The notes beneath the pieces were generated by a model that ran no database searches, had not been told where the DNA came from, and saw only the letters and a list, made by a program, of their open reading frames with translations. From contig NZ_LGEG01000266.1 in the NCBI RefSeq assembly GCF_001280125.1, positions 54,311 to 118,310 of the forward strand: 64,000 nt of DNA. The letters run 5' to 3'. The translations under genes were made by a program, and so were the position numbers. Each line of letters starts with the position of its first letter. Within the stretch, counting starts at the first letter, position 1. This document shows, one piece after another, positions 24,197-31,265 of the stretch. This DNA is from Streptomyces sp. NRRL F-6492 (GTDB lineage Bacteria > Actinomycetota > Actinomycetes > Streptomycetales > Streptomycetaceae).

Positions 24197-26236
24197 ATGA
24201 GTCCGAGCCGATCAGGACGCGGCGCGCGCGGCGGCCGAAGAGCCGCCCTGGCGATCGCCGCCCTCGCACTGAGCACGAGCGTGCTCCTCGACGGCGTGGC
24301 CGCGGCGGGCACCGGGGACCGGGGGCCGGCCGCCCGGGGGCCCGTGGTCACCCGCGCCGCCCTCGCCCCCGAGCTCGTCGCCGGCCGCGGCGCCGCCGTG
24401 GCCTTCGACGAGCAGGAGGCGGAGAACGCCGCCACCACCGGCACGGTCGTCGGACCGGACCGCACCCCGTACACGCTCCCCTCCGAGGCGTCGGGGCGCT
24501 CCGCCGTGCGGCTGACCGCCGGGCAGTACGTCGAGTTCGTCCTGCCCCGCAACGCCAACGCGCTCACCGTCCGCTACAGCGTCCCCGACGCGCCCGGAGG
24601 CGGCGGCATCACCGCCCCGCTCGACGTCGGCGTCGACGGACGCCACCGCGCGACGATGACGCTGACCTCCCAGTACTCCTGGCTCTACAACCAGTACCCC
24701 TTCACCAACGACCCGCGCGCCGACCTCCTCCACCCCGACTGGTGGATCACCGAGTGCGCCTGCGTCCCGGCGGCCACCACACCGGCGCCGGAGATCGCCA
24801 AGCCCTTCCGGCCCACCCACTTCTACGACGAGCAGCGCCTCCTCCTCGGCCGTACGTACCGGGCCGGCGACCGGGTCCGCCTCACCGTCCCCGCGGGCAG
24901 CCCCGCCGCCTGGACCGTGATCGACCTCCTCGACACCGAACTGGTCGCCCCGCCGCACGTGGAGCGCGGCGGAGTGAACGTCCTGGCCTTCGGCGCCGAC
25001 CCCACCGGCCGCCGGGACGCGGCCCCCGCCATCGAGCGCGCCATCGCCTTCGCCCGCCGCGTCGACCGGCCCGTGTACCTGCCGCCGGGCACCTTCCGGG
25101 TCGACCGGCACATCGTCGTCGACGACGTCACGATCGTCGGCGCCGGCAACTGGCACACGGTCCTCAAGGGCCGCCAGGTCACCCTGGCCGAACCCGCCCC
25201 CGACGGCTCCCGCCACACCGGCGTCGGCCTCTACGGCAGGAACGCCGCCGAGGGCGGCAGCCACGGCGTGCACCTGCGCGGCTTCGCGATCGAGGGCGAC
25301 GTCCGCGAGCGGATCGACACCGACCAGGTCAACGCCGTCGGCGGCGCCATGAGCGACTCCACCATCGACGGCCTCTACCTGCACCGCACCAAGGTCGGCC
25401 TGTGGTTCGACGGCCCGATGTCGAACGTGCGGGTCACGAACAACGTGATCACCGACCAGATCGCCGACGCCCTCAACTTCCACACCGGCGTCACCGACTC
25501 CCTCGTCGACGACAACTTCGTCCGCAACACCGGCGACGACGGCCTGGCCATGTGGTCGGACACGACCGCCGACGCGCGCAACACCTTCTCCCGCAACACC
25601 GTGCAGTCCCCGACCCTCGCCAACGGCATCGCGATCTACGGCGGCGAGGACAACACCGTCAGCGGCAACCTCGTCGCCGACCCCGTACGGGAGGGCAGCG
25701 GCCTGCACGCCGGATCCCGCTTCGGCGCCGAACCCTTCACCGGCACCCTCCGCTTCACCGACAACACCACGGTCCGCGCCGGCACCCTCGACCTCAACTG
25801 GAGGATCGGCCTCGGCGCCATCTGGTTCTACGCCCTGGACAAGAGCATCGACGCCGACGTCCGGGTCACCGGCGACCACTACCTCGACTCCACCCACAAC
25901 GCGATCATGCTGGTCAGCGAGTACGGGGTGAAGGACCGGGTCGACGTCCCGGCCGTCCACTTCAAGGACGTCCGCGTCGACGGCACCGGCAACTCCGTGC
26001 TCAGCGCCCGGGTGAAGGGCTCCGCCACCTTCGAGAACGTCGACGCCCGCAACGTCGGAGCCGTCGGCGTCAACAACTGCGGCTCCTTCAACTTCCCCGC
26101 CACCGGCTCGGAGTTCGCCCTGACCGACCTCGGCGGCAACGACGGCGGCTGGCTCGCCCCGTGGCTCCTGCCCAACACCATCACCTGCGACGACCGCCCG
26201 CCGGTCGTCGCGCCCCCGGCGCCGTCCCGCTGGTGA
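24197..26236 (+). CDS. secreted GH87-type alpha-1,3-glucanase, protein C (compact form)
   Basis: A 679-residue secreted enzyme and the smallest of the three. Signal peptide about 1-37, no discoidin, FnIII or CARDB domains, one carbohydrate-binding-like domain about 70-255 with EQEAENAATTG and the SVPDAPGGGG block shared with proteins A and B, and a beta-helix catalytic domain about 260-679. Catalytic Asp424-x22-Asp447-Asp448 (IADALN ... NTGDDGLAMW) are kept; the first motif has ADALN where A and B have ADGIN. It has an insert with several Trp and Cys residues (HPDWWITECACV, near 182-193). ATG 24197 has a weak ribosome site. It may act on soluble fragments, since it lacks the extra binding domains (inferred). 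Confidence 0.8.
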   Translation: MSPSRSGRGARGGRRAALAIAALALSTSVLLDGVAAAGTGDRGPAARGPVVTRAALAPELVAGRGAAVAFDEQEAENAATTGTVVGPDRTPYTLPSEASGRSAVRLTAGQYVEFVLPRNANALTVRYSVPDAPGGGGITAPLDVGVDGRHRATMTLTSQYSWLYNQYPFTNDPRADLLHPDWWITECACVPAATTPAPEIAKPFRPTHFYDEQRLLLGRTYRAGDRVRLTVPAGSPAAWTVIDLLDTELVAPPHVERGGVNVLAFGADPTGRRDAAPAIERAIAFARRVDRPVYLPPGTFRVDRHIVVDDVTIVGAGNWHTVLKGRQVTLAEPAPDGSRHTGVGLYGRNAAEGGSHGVHLRGFAIEGDVRERIDTDQVNAVGGAMSDSTIDGLYLHRTKVGLWFDGPMSNVRVTNNVITDQIADALNFHTGVTDSLVDDNFVRNTGDDGLAMWSDTTADARNTFSRNTVQSPTLANGIAIYGGEDNTVSGNLVADPVREGSGLHAGSRFGAEPFTGTLRFTDNTTVRAGTLDLNWRIGLGAIWFYALDKSIDADVRVTGDHYLDSTHNAIMLVSEYGVKDRVDVPAVHFKDVRVDGTGNSVLSARVKGSATFENVDARNVGAVGVNNCGSFNFPATGSEFALTDLGGNDGGWLAPWLLPNTITCDDRPPVVAPPAPSRW

Positions 26237-26248
26237 CGCGGACGCGAA

Positions 26249-26281
26249 GGGCGCGCGGTCGGGGACCCCGACCGCGCGCCC
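26249..26281. terminator. strong bidirectional terminator
   Basis: 16-bp perfect arms (26249-26264 and 26266-26281) with only one base between them, so the folded hairpin has its loop made from arm bases. It separates convergent glucanase C and the sulfatase and marks the end of the locus. Confidence 0.85.
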
Positions 26282-26318
26282 GGTGCCCAGCGGTGGCGGC
26301 TCGTCCCGCCGACCCCCC

Positions 26319-27713
26319 TCAGGACGCGCGGTCCGCGGCCAGCGCGGCCGCGAGGCCCGGGATGCCGAGCGCCTTCTCCTGCGCGGGCGTGGCCTGGTAG
26401 AGGCTGTTGCTCAGCTGGTAGGGGTCCGCGTCCAGGTCGTAGTACTCGCGGAACTTGACCCGGCCCGTCCCGCTGACGTTGCCCGCGGCGTCCGTGTGGA
26501 GCTCGTAGTACTCCGTGTACTGGCGGTCCTTGGCGACGTACGAGGACCAGGTGTTCTGCCCCTCCGTGCCCGTGCCCTGCTTCCACCACTCGATCAGCAG
26601 GTGGTCGCGGGAGTACCCGCCGAGCAGCGAGCGCCCGTCGTGCGGCGTGTCCGGCGTGATCCCGGCCGCGTCGAGCACGGTCGGCGCGATGTCGATGTTC
26701 GCCACGATCCGGTTGTCGGTCGTACCGCCGCCGAGGCCGCCGCCGGGCCAGGAGAGGTAGAACGGCACCTCGTGGGCGGGCCGGTAGGGCACGCCCTTGC
26801 CCCCCAGTCCGTGGTCGGCCCAGTTGAAGCCGTTGTCGCCGATGTAGATCACCAGCGTGTTGTCCAACTGGCCCAGTGCCGCCAGCTTGTCGCGGAACGC
26901 CCCCACCGCGTCGTCCACCGAACGCAGCGTCCGCAGCTGCTTCGCCCGCGTCAGCCGGCCGTCCGCGAGCGTCTGCGTCGCGTTGCGGACGTACGCGGGC
27001 TTGTCGCTGCGGTCCGCCTCGGGCACGGACGGACGCCCGTCCCAGGCCGGCACGTCGGTGCCGGCGTACTTGGGCTCGGGGGTGTTGGGCCCGTGCGAGG
27101 CGTACGGGGTGACGTAAGCGAACCAGGGCCGGTTGTCCGTACGGGACTTGTCGATGAAGGCCAGCGTGCGGTTCTTCACCACGGTCGTCGTGTAGCCGGG
27201 CACGGTCTGCACGGTTCCGTCCACGTTGAACGTCCCGTCCACGTACGACGGCCTGAGCAGCGCGAACTCCTCGAAGTGCGGCGGAGCCTCGGCCAGGTCC
27301 CAGGAGTTGAGGTACTTCCCGAACAGCCCCGTCCGGTATCCCGCCTGCTTCAGGTACCGCTGCAGCGTCGTGTGCTGGTCCAGCGAGCGCGACGCCCCGT
27401 TGTTCCGCACCCCGTGGTTGTGCGCGTACCGCCCGGAGAACACCGACGAGCGCGACGGCGCGCACAGCGGCGTGGTGGCGTGCCCGTTCGTGAACCGCAC
27501 CCCCTGCCCCGCCAGCCAGCCGACGGTCTTCGGCGTCGCCCACTCGGTCTGCCTGGGCTGGTCGTCGGTGACGATCAGCAGCACGTTGGGCCGCGCGGCG
27601 GCGGCCCGTGCGGGCGCGGCGGCGAACACGGGGACGGTGGCACCGGCGGCGACGGCCGCGGCACCGGCCAGCACCCCCCGACGACTGGGACCGGACGCTT
27701 TGGACGTGTCCAT
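26319..27713 (-). CDS. Tat-exported type I sulfatase
   Basis: A 464-residue sulfatase. Tat-type signal SRRGVLAGAAAVAAG near 9-23, then NVLLIVTDDQPRQTEW with the metal-binding Asp pair near 48-49. The formylglycine site CAPSR (C-x-P-S-R consensus) lies near 85-89, and other family motifs are GLFGKYLN, VIYIGDNGFNWADHGLGGKG and the C-terminal KFREYYDLDADPYQL. It hydrolyses a sulfate ester; the substrate is unknown. Activation needs a formylglycine-generating enzyme encoded elsewhere. ATG 27713 follows GAGAGGG; a longer frame to 27806 lacks support. It converges on the glucan locus but is not clearly part of it. Confidence 0.9.
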   Translation of the reverse strand: MDTSKASGPSRRGVLAGAAAVAAGATVPVFAAAPARAAAARPNVLLIVTDDQPRQTEWATPKTVGWLAGQGVRFTNGHATTPLCAPSRSSVFSGRYAHNHGVRNNGASRSLDQHTTLQRYLKQAGYRTGLFGKYLNSWDLAEAPPHFEEFALLRPSYVDGTFNVDGTVQTVPGYTTTVVKNRTLAFIDKSRTDNRPWFAYVTPYASHGPNTPEPKYAGTDVPAWDGRPSVPEADRSDKPAYVRNATQTLADGRLTRAKQLRTLRSVDDAVGAFRDKLAALGQLDNTLVIYIGDNGFNWADHGLGGKGVPYRPAHEVPFYLSWPGGGLGGGTTDNRIVANIDIAPTVLDAAGITPDTPHDGRSLLGGYSRDHLLIEWWKQGTGTEGQNTWSSYVAKDRQYTEYYELHTDAAGNVSGTGRVKFREYYDLDADPYQLSNSLYQATPAQEKALGIPGLAAALAADRAS

Positions 27714-28126
27714 GACAGTAACCCTCTCGGCTGTATGCGGAACGACGAAGGCGGCGGACACGACGCTACGACCGCGCCCGCCCGCGATCCATGCACGCGA
27801 AACCAAGAGTTCGTTGCGGCGCTGTTGCCGCGGTGCTTCGTCCCGTCCCGCACCCGGAGGAAGCCGGAGGCCCCGCCGTGACCCCGGTCCGGCGGTCCGG
27901 CCGCTCCTCGCAGACGATCACCCCCGGTTACTATCCTCACTTCGTGCCGGAATCCGGCGGCAAGGGGCACGGCGCCACCGGCGATCCACCGGGGATGCGA
28001 GGAGACCGGCCCACCGGCCGGAACTCCCCGGTTCCTCCCCGGCGCCGCCGACCGGCGCTCCCGCCTCCATGTACCGGAGAACGCGTCCATGGATTGCACG
28101 GCTGAAGAGATGGGTGGCCTGGGAAA
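27714..28126. other. 413-bp divergent intergenic region
   Basis: No gene is supported here. It should hold the divergent promoters of the sulfatase and the HipA-like gene. TTACTAT near 27929-27935 is a reasonable -10-like element for the rightward gene. Several GC-rich inverted segments lie between 27955 and 28060, but I could not match them to a known riboswitch. Confidence 0.4.
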
Positions 28127-28996
28127 GTGTTGGAAGAGGTCGTAGCGACCCGCTATGTCACGCCCTTGCGTGAGGGCGGCTCGCTCCCCGGGATCGTCGA
28201 GGCCGATGACCTCGGCACGTACGTGATGAAGTTCACCGGCGCGGGACAGGGTCGCAAGACCCTGGTCGCCGAGGTGATCTGCGGGCAGCTGGCCCGCCGC
28301 CTCGGGCTGCGGGTGCCCGAGCTCGTCGCCATCGAGCTCGACCCGGTCATCGGGCTCTCCGAGCCCGACCAGGAGGTGCAGGAGCTGCTCAAGGCGAGCG
28401 GCGGGCTCAACCTGGGCATGGACTTCCTGCCGGGATCGCTGGGCTTCGACCCGCTGGCGTACGAGGTGGACCCGGCCGAGGCGGGAAGGGTCGTCTGGTT
28501 CGACGCGGTCGTCAACAACGTCGACCGGTCCTGGCGCAACCCGAACATGCTCGTCTGGCACGGCGACCTGTGGCTCATCGACCACGGCGCCACCATGATC
28601 TGGCACCACAACTGGAAGGGCGCGCAGGCGTCCGCCGCCAAGCCGTACGACGCCTCCGACCACGCGCTCGCCCCCTTCGCCCCCGACGTCGCCGCGGCGG
28701 CCGCCGAACTCGCGCCGCTGGTCACCCGCGAGCTCCTCGACGAGGTCGCCGCCGACGTGCCCGACGCGTGGCTGGCGGACGAGCCCGGCTTCACGGGCCC
28801 GGACGAGGTGCGCGCCGCCTACGTCGAGGCGCTGCTGCCCCGCGCCGCCACCATCCACGAGCGGATCACGCTCGGACCGCGCACCGAGGACCGGCCCCAG
28901 CAGCCGCCCGGCTGGCTCGCCGAGCGCCTCGCGCCCCGGCCGCACCCCACCCAGAAGGCCGCTGACAAGGCCACCGAGAAGGACGGCACCACGTGA
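28127..28996 (+). CDS. HipA-like kinase-fold protein
   Basis: A 289-residue protein with the HipA-type kinase fold. N-terminal DDLGTYVMKFTGAGQGRKTLVAEVI near 25-49 has the lysines and strand pattern for nucleotide binding. Catalytic-type motifs are FDAVVNNVDRSWRNPNMLVW (about 125-144, loop with Asp and Asn) and LWLIDHGATM (about 148-157, DHG in place of DFG). HipA proteins are Ser/Thr kinases, often toxins; there is no HipB-type antitoxin here, and the partner is DUF3037. GTG 28127 is used; TTG at 28130 is an alternative. The gene overlaps the DUF3037 gene by 4 bp. Ends in a Lys/Glu/Thr-rich tail. Confidence 0.8.
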   Translation: MLEEVVATRYVTPLREGGSLPGIVEADDLGTYVMKFTGAGQGRKTLVAEVICGQLARRLGLRVPELVAIELDPVIGLSEPDQEVQELLKASGGLNLGMDFLPGSLGFDPLAYEVDPAEAGRVVWFDAVVNNVDRSWRNPNMLVWHGDLWLIDHGATMIWHHNWKGAQASAAKPYDASDHALAPFAPDVAAAAAELAPLVTRELLDEVAADVPDAWLADEPGFTGPDEVRAAYVEALLPRAATIHERITLGPRTEDRPQQPPGWLAERLAPRPHPTQKAADKATEKDGTT

Positions 28997-29376
28997 GCGA
29001 CCGCGACGTCTTCGAGTACGCGCTGCTGCGCGTGGTGCCGCGGGTCGAGCGCGGCGAGTGCTTCAACGCGGGCGTGGTCGTCTACTGCCGTGCCCGCTCC
29101 TTCGTGGCCGCCCGCACGCACCTGGACGAGGCCAAGCTGACGGTGCTCGACCCGGCGGCCGACGTGACCGGCGTACGGGCGGCCCTCCGCGCCGTCGAGG
29201 GGGTCTGCCTCGGCGGGGACGCGGCCGGACAGGCCGCGCGCGACGACGCGGGGCGCCGCTTCCGCTGGCTGATCGCGCCGCGCTCCACGGTCGTGCAGCC
29301 GGGGCCCGTGCACACGGGCCTCACCGCCGACCCCGAGGCCGAGGTGGAACGCCTGCTCGATCTCCTCGTGCGCTGA
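28993..29376 (+). CDS. DUF3037-family protein
   Basis: A 127-residue protein that matches DUF3037: N-terminal FEYALLRVVPRVERGECFNAGVVVYC (split over residues 6-31) and a C-terminal block RWLIAPRSTVVQPGPVH ending in a LLDLLV motif. The function is unknown. Pairs of a HipA-like gene and a DUF3037 gene are common in Actinobacteria. GTG 28993 overlaps the stop of the HipA-like gene, so the two proteins should be made together in fixed ratio. This could be a kinase/partner or toxin-antitoxin-like pair (inferred). Confidence 0.85.
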   Translation: MSDRDVFEYALLRVVPRVERGECFNAGVVVYCRARSFVAARTHLDEAKLTVLDPAADVTGVRAALRAVEGVCLGGDAAGQAARDDAGRRFRWLIAPRSTVVQPGPVHTGLTADPEAEVERLLDLLVR

Positions 29377-29407
29377 GCGTCCGCCCCCGGACGGAGCGTG
29401 ACCAGGT

Positions 29408-29451
29408 GCACCCGGTGGGCCGTTGACACCGGGTGCCAGGGCTTCTAGCGT
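29408..29451 (+). promoter_or_regulatory. sigma-70-type promoter overlapped by a 10-bp inverted repeat
   Basis: TTGACA (29423-29428), 17-bp spacer, TAGCGT (29446-29451). The arms GCACCCGGTG (29408-29417) and CACCGGGTGC (29427-29436) straddle the -35 box. The repeat could be an operator or the terminator of the DUF3037 gene. A second palindrome AGCGGTCGCT lies at 29472-29481. Confidence 0.55.
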
Positions 29452-29553
29452 CTCGTCTGCGGACGATACTAAGCGGTCGCTCATGTGCGGGACGCAGGAG
29501 CGGACGACGGTCCGGCCGCCACCAGGGACGATCCAAGGGCGAGGAGAACCAGC

Positions 29554-30315
29554 ATGTCCACCACCGAGCAGCGCGTAGCCGTCGTCACGGGTGCCGCACG
29601 GGGCATCGGCGCGGCCACCGCGCTCCGCCTCGCGGCCGAGGGCCGCGCCGTCGCCGTACTCGACCTCGACGAGGCGGCCTGCAAGGACACCGTCGAGAAG
29701 ATCACCGCCGCGGGCGGCACCGCCCTCGCGGTCGGCTGCGACGTCTCCGACGGCGCCCAGGTGGAGGCCGCCGTCGCGCGCGTCGCCGCCGAGCTCGGGG
29801 CGCCGACGATCCTCGTCAACAACGCGGGCGTGCTCCGTGACAACCTGCTCTTCAAGATGTCCGAGTCGGACTGGGACCTCGTCATGAACGTGCACCTCAA
29901 GGGTGCCTTCCTGATGGCGAAGGCCTGTCAGAAGCACATGGTGGACGCGGGCTTCGGCCGGATCGTCTCCCTCTCCTCCTCCTCGGCGCTCGGCAACCGG
30001 GGCCAGGCCAACTACTCCGCCGTCAAGGCCGGTCTGCAGGGCCTCACCAAGACCCTCGCCAAGGAGCTGGGCAAGTTCGGCGTCACCGCCAACGCCGTCG
30101 CCCCGGGCTTCATCGTCACCGAGATGACCGCGCAGACCGCCGAGCGCGTCGGCATGGGCTTCGAGGACTTCCAGGCCGCCGCCGCCTCCATGATCCCGGT
30201 GCAGCGGGTCGGCCGCCCCGAGGACGTCGCCAACGCGATCGCGTTCTTCACGGGCGACGAGGCCGGCTTCGTCTCCGGCCAGGTCATGTACGTGGCCGGC
30301 GGCCCGCTCAACTGA
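29554..30315 (+). CDS. SDR oxidoreductase, 3-oxoacyl-ACP reductase (FabG) type
   Basis: 253 residues, classical short-chain dehydrogenase/reductase. Cofactor motif TGAARGIG (11-18), NNAGVLRDN (near 89-97), catalytic Ser in LSSSSALGN (near 141) and the Tyr-x3-Lys pair in YSAVKAGL (near 154-158). It is NADP-type by its Arg-rich loop but the cofactor was not tested. FabG-like proteins reduce 3-oxoacyl thioesters. ATG 29554 follows GAGGAGA. A second SDR gene begins 34 bp downstream on the same strand. Confidence 0.88.
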   Translation: MSTTEQRVAVVTGAARGIGAATALRLAAEGRAVAVLDLDEAACKDTVEKITAAGGTALAVGCDVSDGAQVEAAVARVAAELGAPTILVNNAGVLRDNLLFKMSESDWDLVMNVHLKGAFLMAKACQKHMVDAGFGRIVSLSSSSALGNRGQANYSAVKAGLQGLTKTLAKELGKFGVTANAVAPGFIVTEMTAQTAERVGMGFEDFQAAAASMIPVQRVGRPEDVANAIAFFTGDEAGFVSGQVMYVAGGPLN

Positions 30316-30349
30316 CGACCGGTACCGACAGGAGCAGGAGGAGACGGAC

Positions 30350-31117
30350 ATGAGCACGCAGGAGCAGCCGGAGCCGTCCGGCAAGGTCGCCCTGATCACC
30401 GGGGCGAGCCGCGGCATCGGCTACGGCATCGCCGAGGCGCTGGTCGCCCGCGGCGACCGGGTCGTCATCACCGGGCGCGGCGAGGAGGCCCTCAAGGAGG
30501 CCGTCGAGCGGCTCGGCGCCGACCGGGCGATCGGCGTCCCCGGCAAGGCCCACGACGAGGCCCACCAGGCCGCCGCCGTCGAGGCGGCGATGGACGGCTT
30601 CGGCCGGGTGGACTTCCTGATCAACAACGCCGGTACGAATCCGGTCTTCGGCCCCATCGCGGACCTGGACCTCAATGTGGCCCGCAAGGTCTTCGAGACC
30701 AATGTGATCTCCGCGCTCGGCTTCGCCCAGCGGACCTGGCACGCCTGGCAGAAGCGGAACGGCGGGGCGATCGTGAACATCGCCTCGGTCGCCGGCGTAT
30801 CCGCCTCGCCTTTCATCGGGGCGTACGGAATCAGCAAGGCCGCGATGGTCAATCTGACCCTCCAGCTGGCGCACGAATTCGCGCCGATCGTACGGGTCAA
30901 CTCGATCGCCCCGGCCGTTGTCAAGACGAAATTCGCGCAGGCGCTCTACGAGGGCCGCGAGGCGGAGGCCGCGGCCGCCTATCCGCTCGGCCGACTCGGC
31001 GAGCCGGAGGACATCGGAGGGGCGGCGGCCTTCCTCACCTCCTCGCAGTCGGAGTGGATCACCGGCCAGACGCTCGTCGTCGACGGCGGGATTTTCCTGA
31101 ACGCCGGAGTCGGGTGA
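30350..31117 (+). CDS. SDR oxidoreductase
   Basis: 255 residues. Motifs are TGASRGIG (18-25), NNAGTNPVFG (near 90-99), catalytic Ser in ASVAGVSAS (near 143) and YGISKAAM (near 157-164). The C-terminal VVDGGIFLNAGVG is normal for the family. ATG 30350 follows CAGGAGGAG, and the 34-bp gap to the first SDR gene indicates an operon. The two proteins differ clearly, so this is not a recent duplication. The substrate is unknown; acyl or steroid-like chain metabolism is possible. Confidence 0.87.
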   Translation: MSTQEQPEPSGKVALITGASRGIGYGIAEALVARGDRVVITGRGEEALKEAVERLGADRAIGVPGKAHDEAHQAAAVEAAMDGFGRVDFLINNAGTNPVFGPIADLDLNVARKVFETNVISALGFAQRTWHAWQKRNGGAIVNIASVAGVSASPFIGAYGISKAAMVNLTLQLAHEFAPIVRVNSIAPAVVKTKFAQALYEGREAEAAAAYPLGRLGEPEDIGGAAAFLTSSQSEWITGQTLVVDGGIFLNAGVG

Positions 31118-31124
31118 CCGATAA

Positions 31125-31152
31125 CCGGACACTTTCCGGAATTCGTGTCCGG
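31125..31152 (+). terminator. hairpin after the SDR operon
   Basis: 8-bp arms CCGGACAC and GTGTCCGG with a 12-base loop, directly downstream of the second SDR stop. Confidence 0.5.
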
Positions 31153-31186
31153 ATTGAGCCCGGTTCTGCATCGAATGCCTCAAGTG

Positions 31187-31232
31187 CCCCGTCAGACTCG
31201 AACATTGACCTGACGGGGTGCTGCGGTATCGT
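31187..31232 (+). promoter_or_regulatory. promoter with overlapping inverted repeat before the peptide-binding lipoprotein gene
   Basis: TTGACC (31205-31210), 16-bp spacer, TATCGT (31227-31232). The arms CCCCGTCAG (31187-31195) and CTGACGGGG (31210-31218) span the -35 box, so a repressor could occlude it. Confidence 0.5.
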
Positions 31233-31265
31233 CGGCCGACCCATGGCTGAACGAGGAGCGTGCAC

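Noticed and set aside
27950..28126. Possible riboswitch or small RNA before the HipA-like gene
   Set aside because: GC-rich pairing segments are present but do not match a known riboswitch class, and chance pairing is likely at this GC content.
29472..29481. AGCGGTCGCT as a specific TetR operator
   Set aside because: It is a short imperfectly extended palindrome and no TetR gene is adjacent, so it is mentioned only as a possible site.
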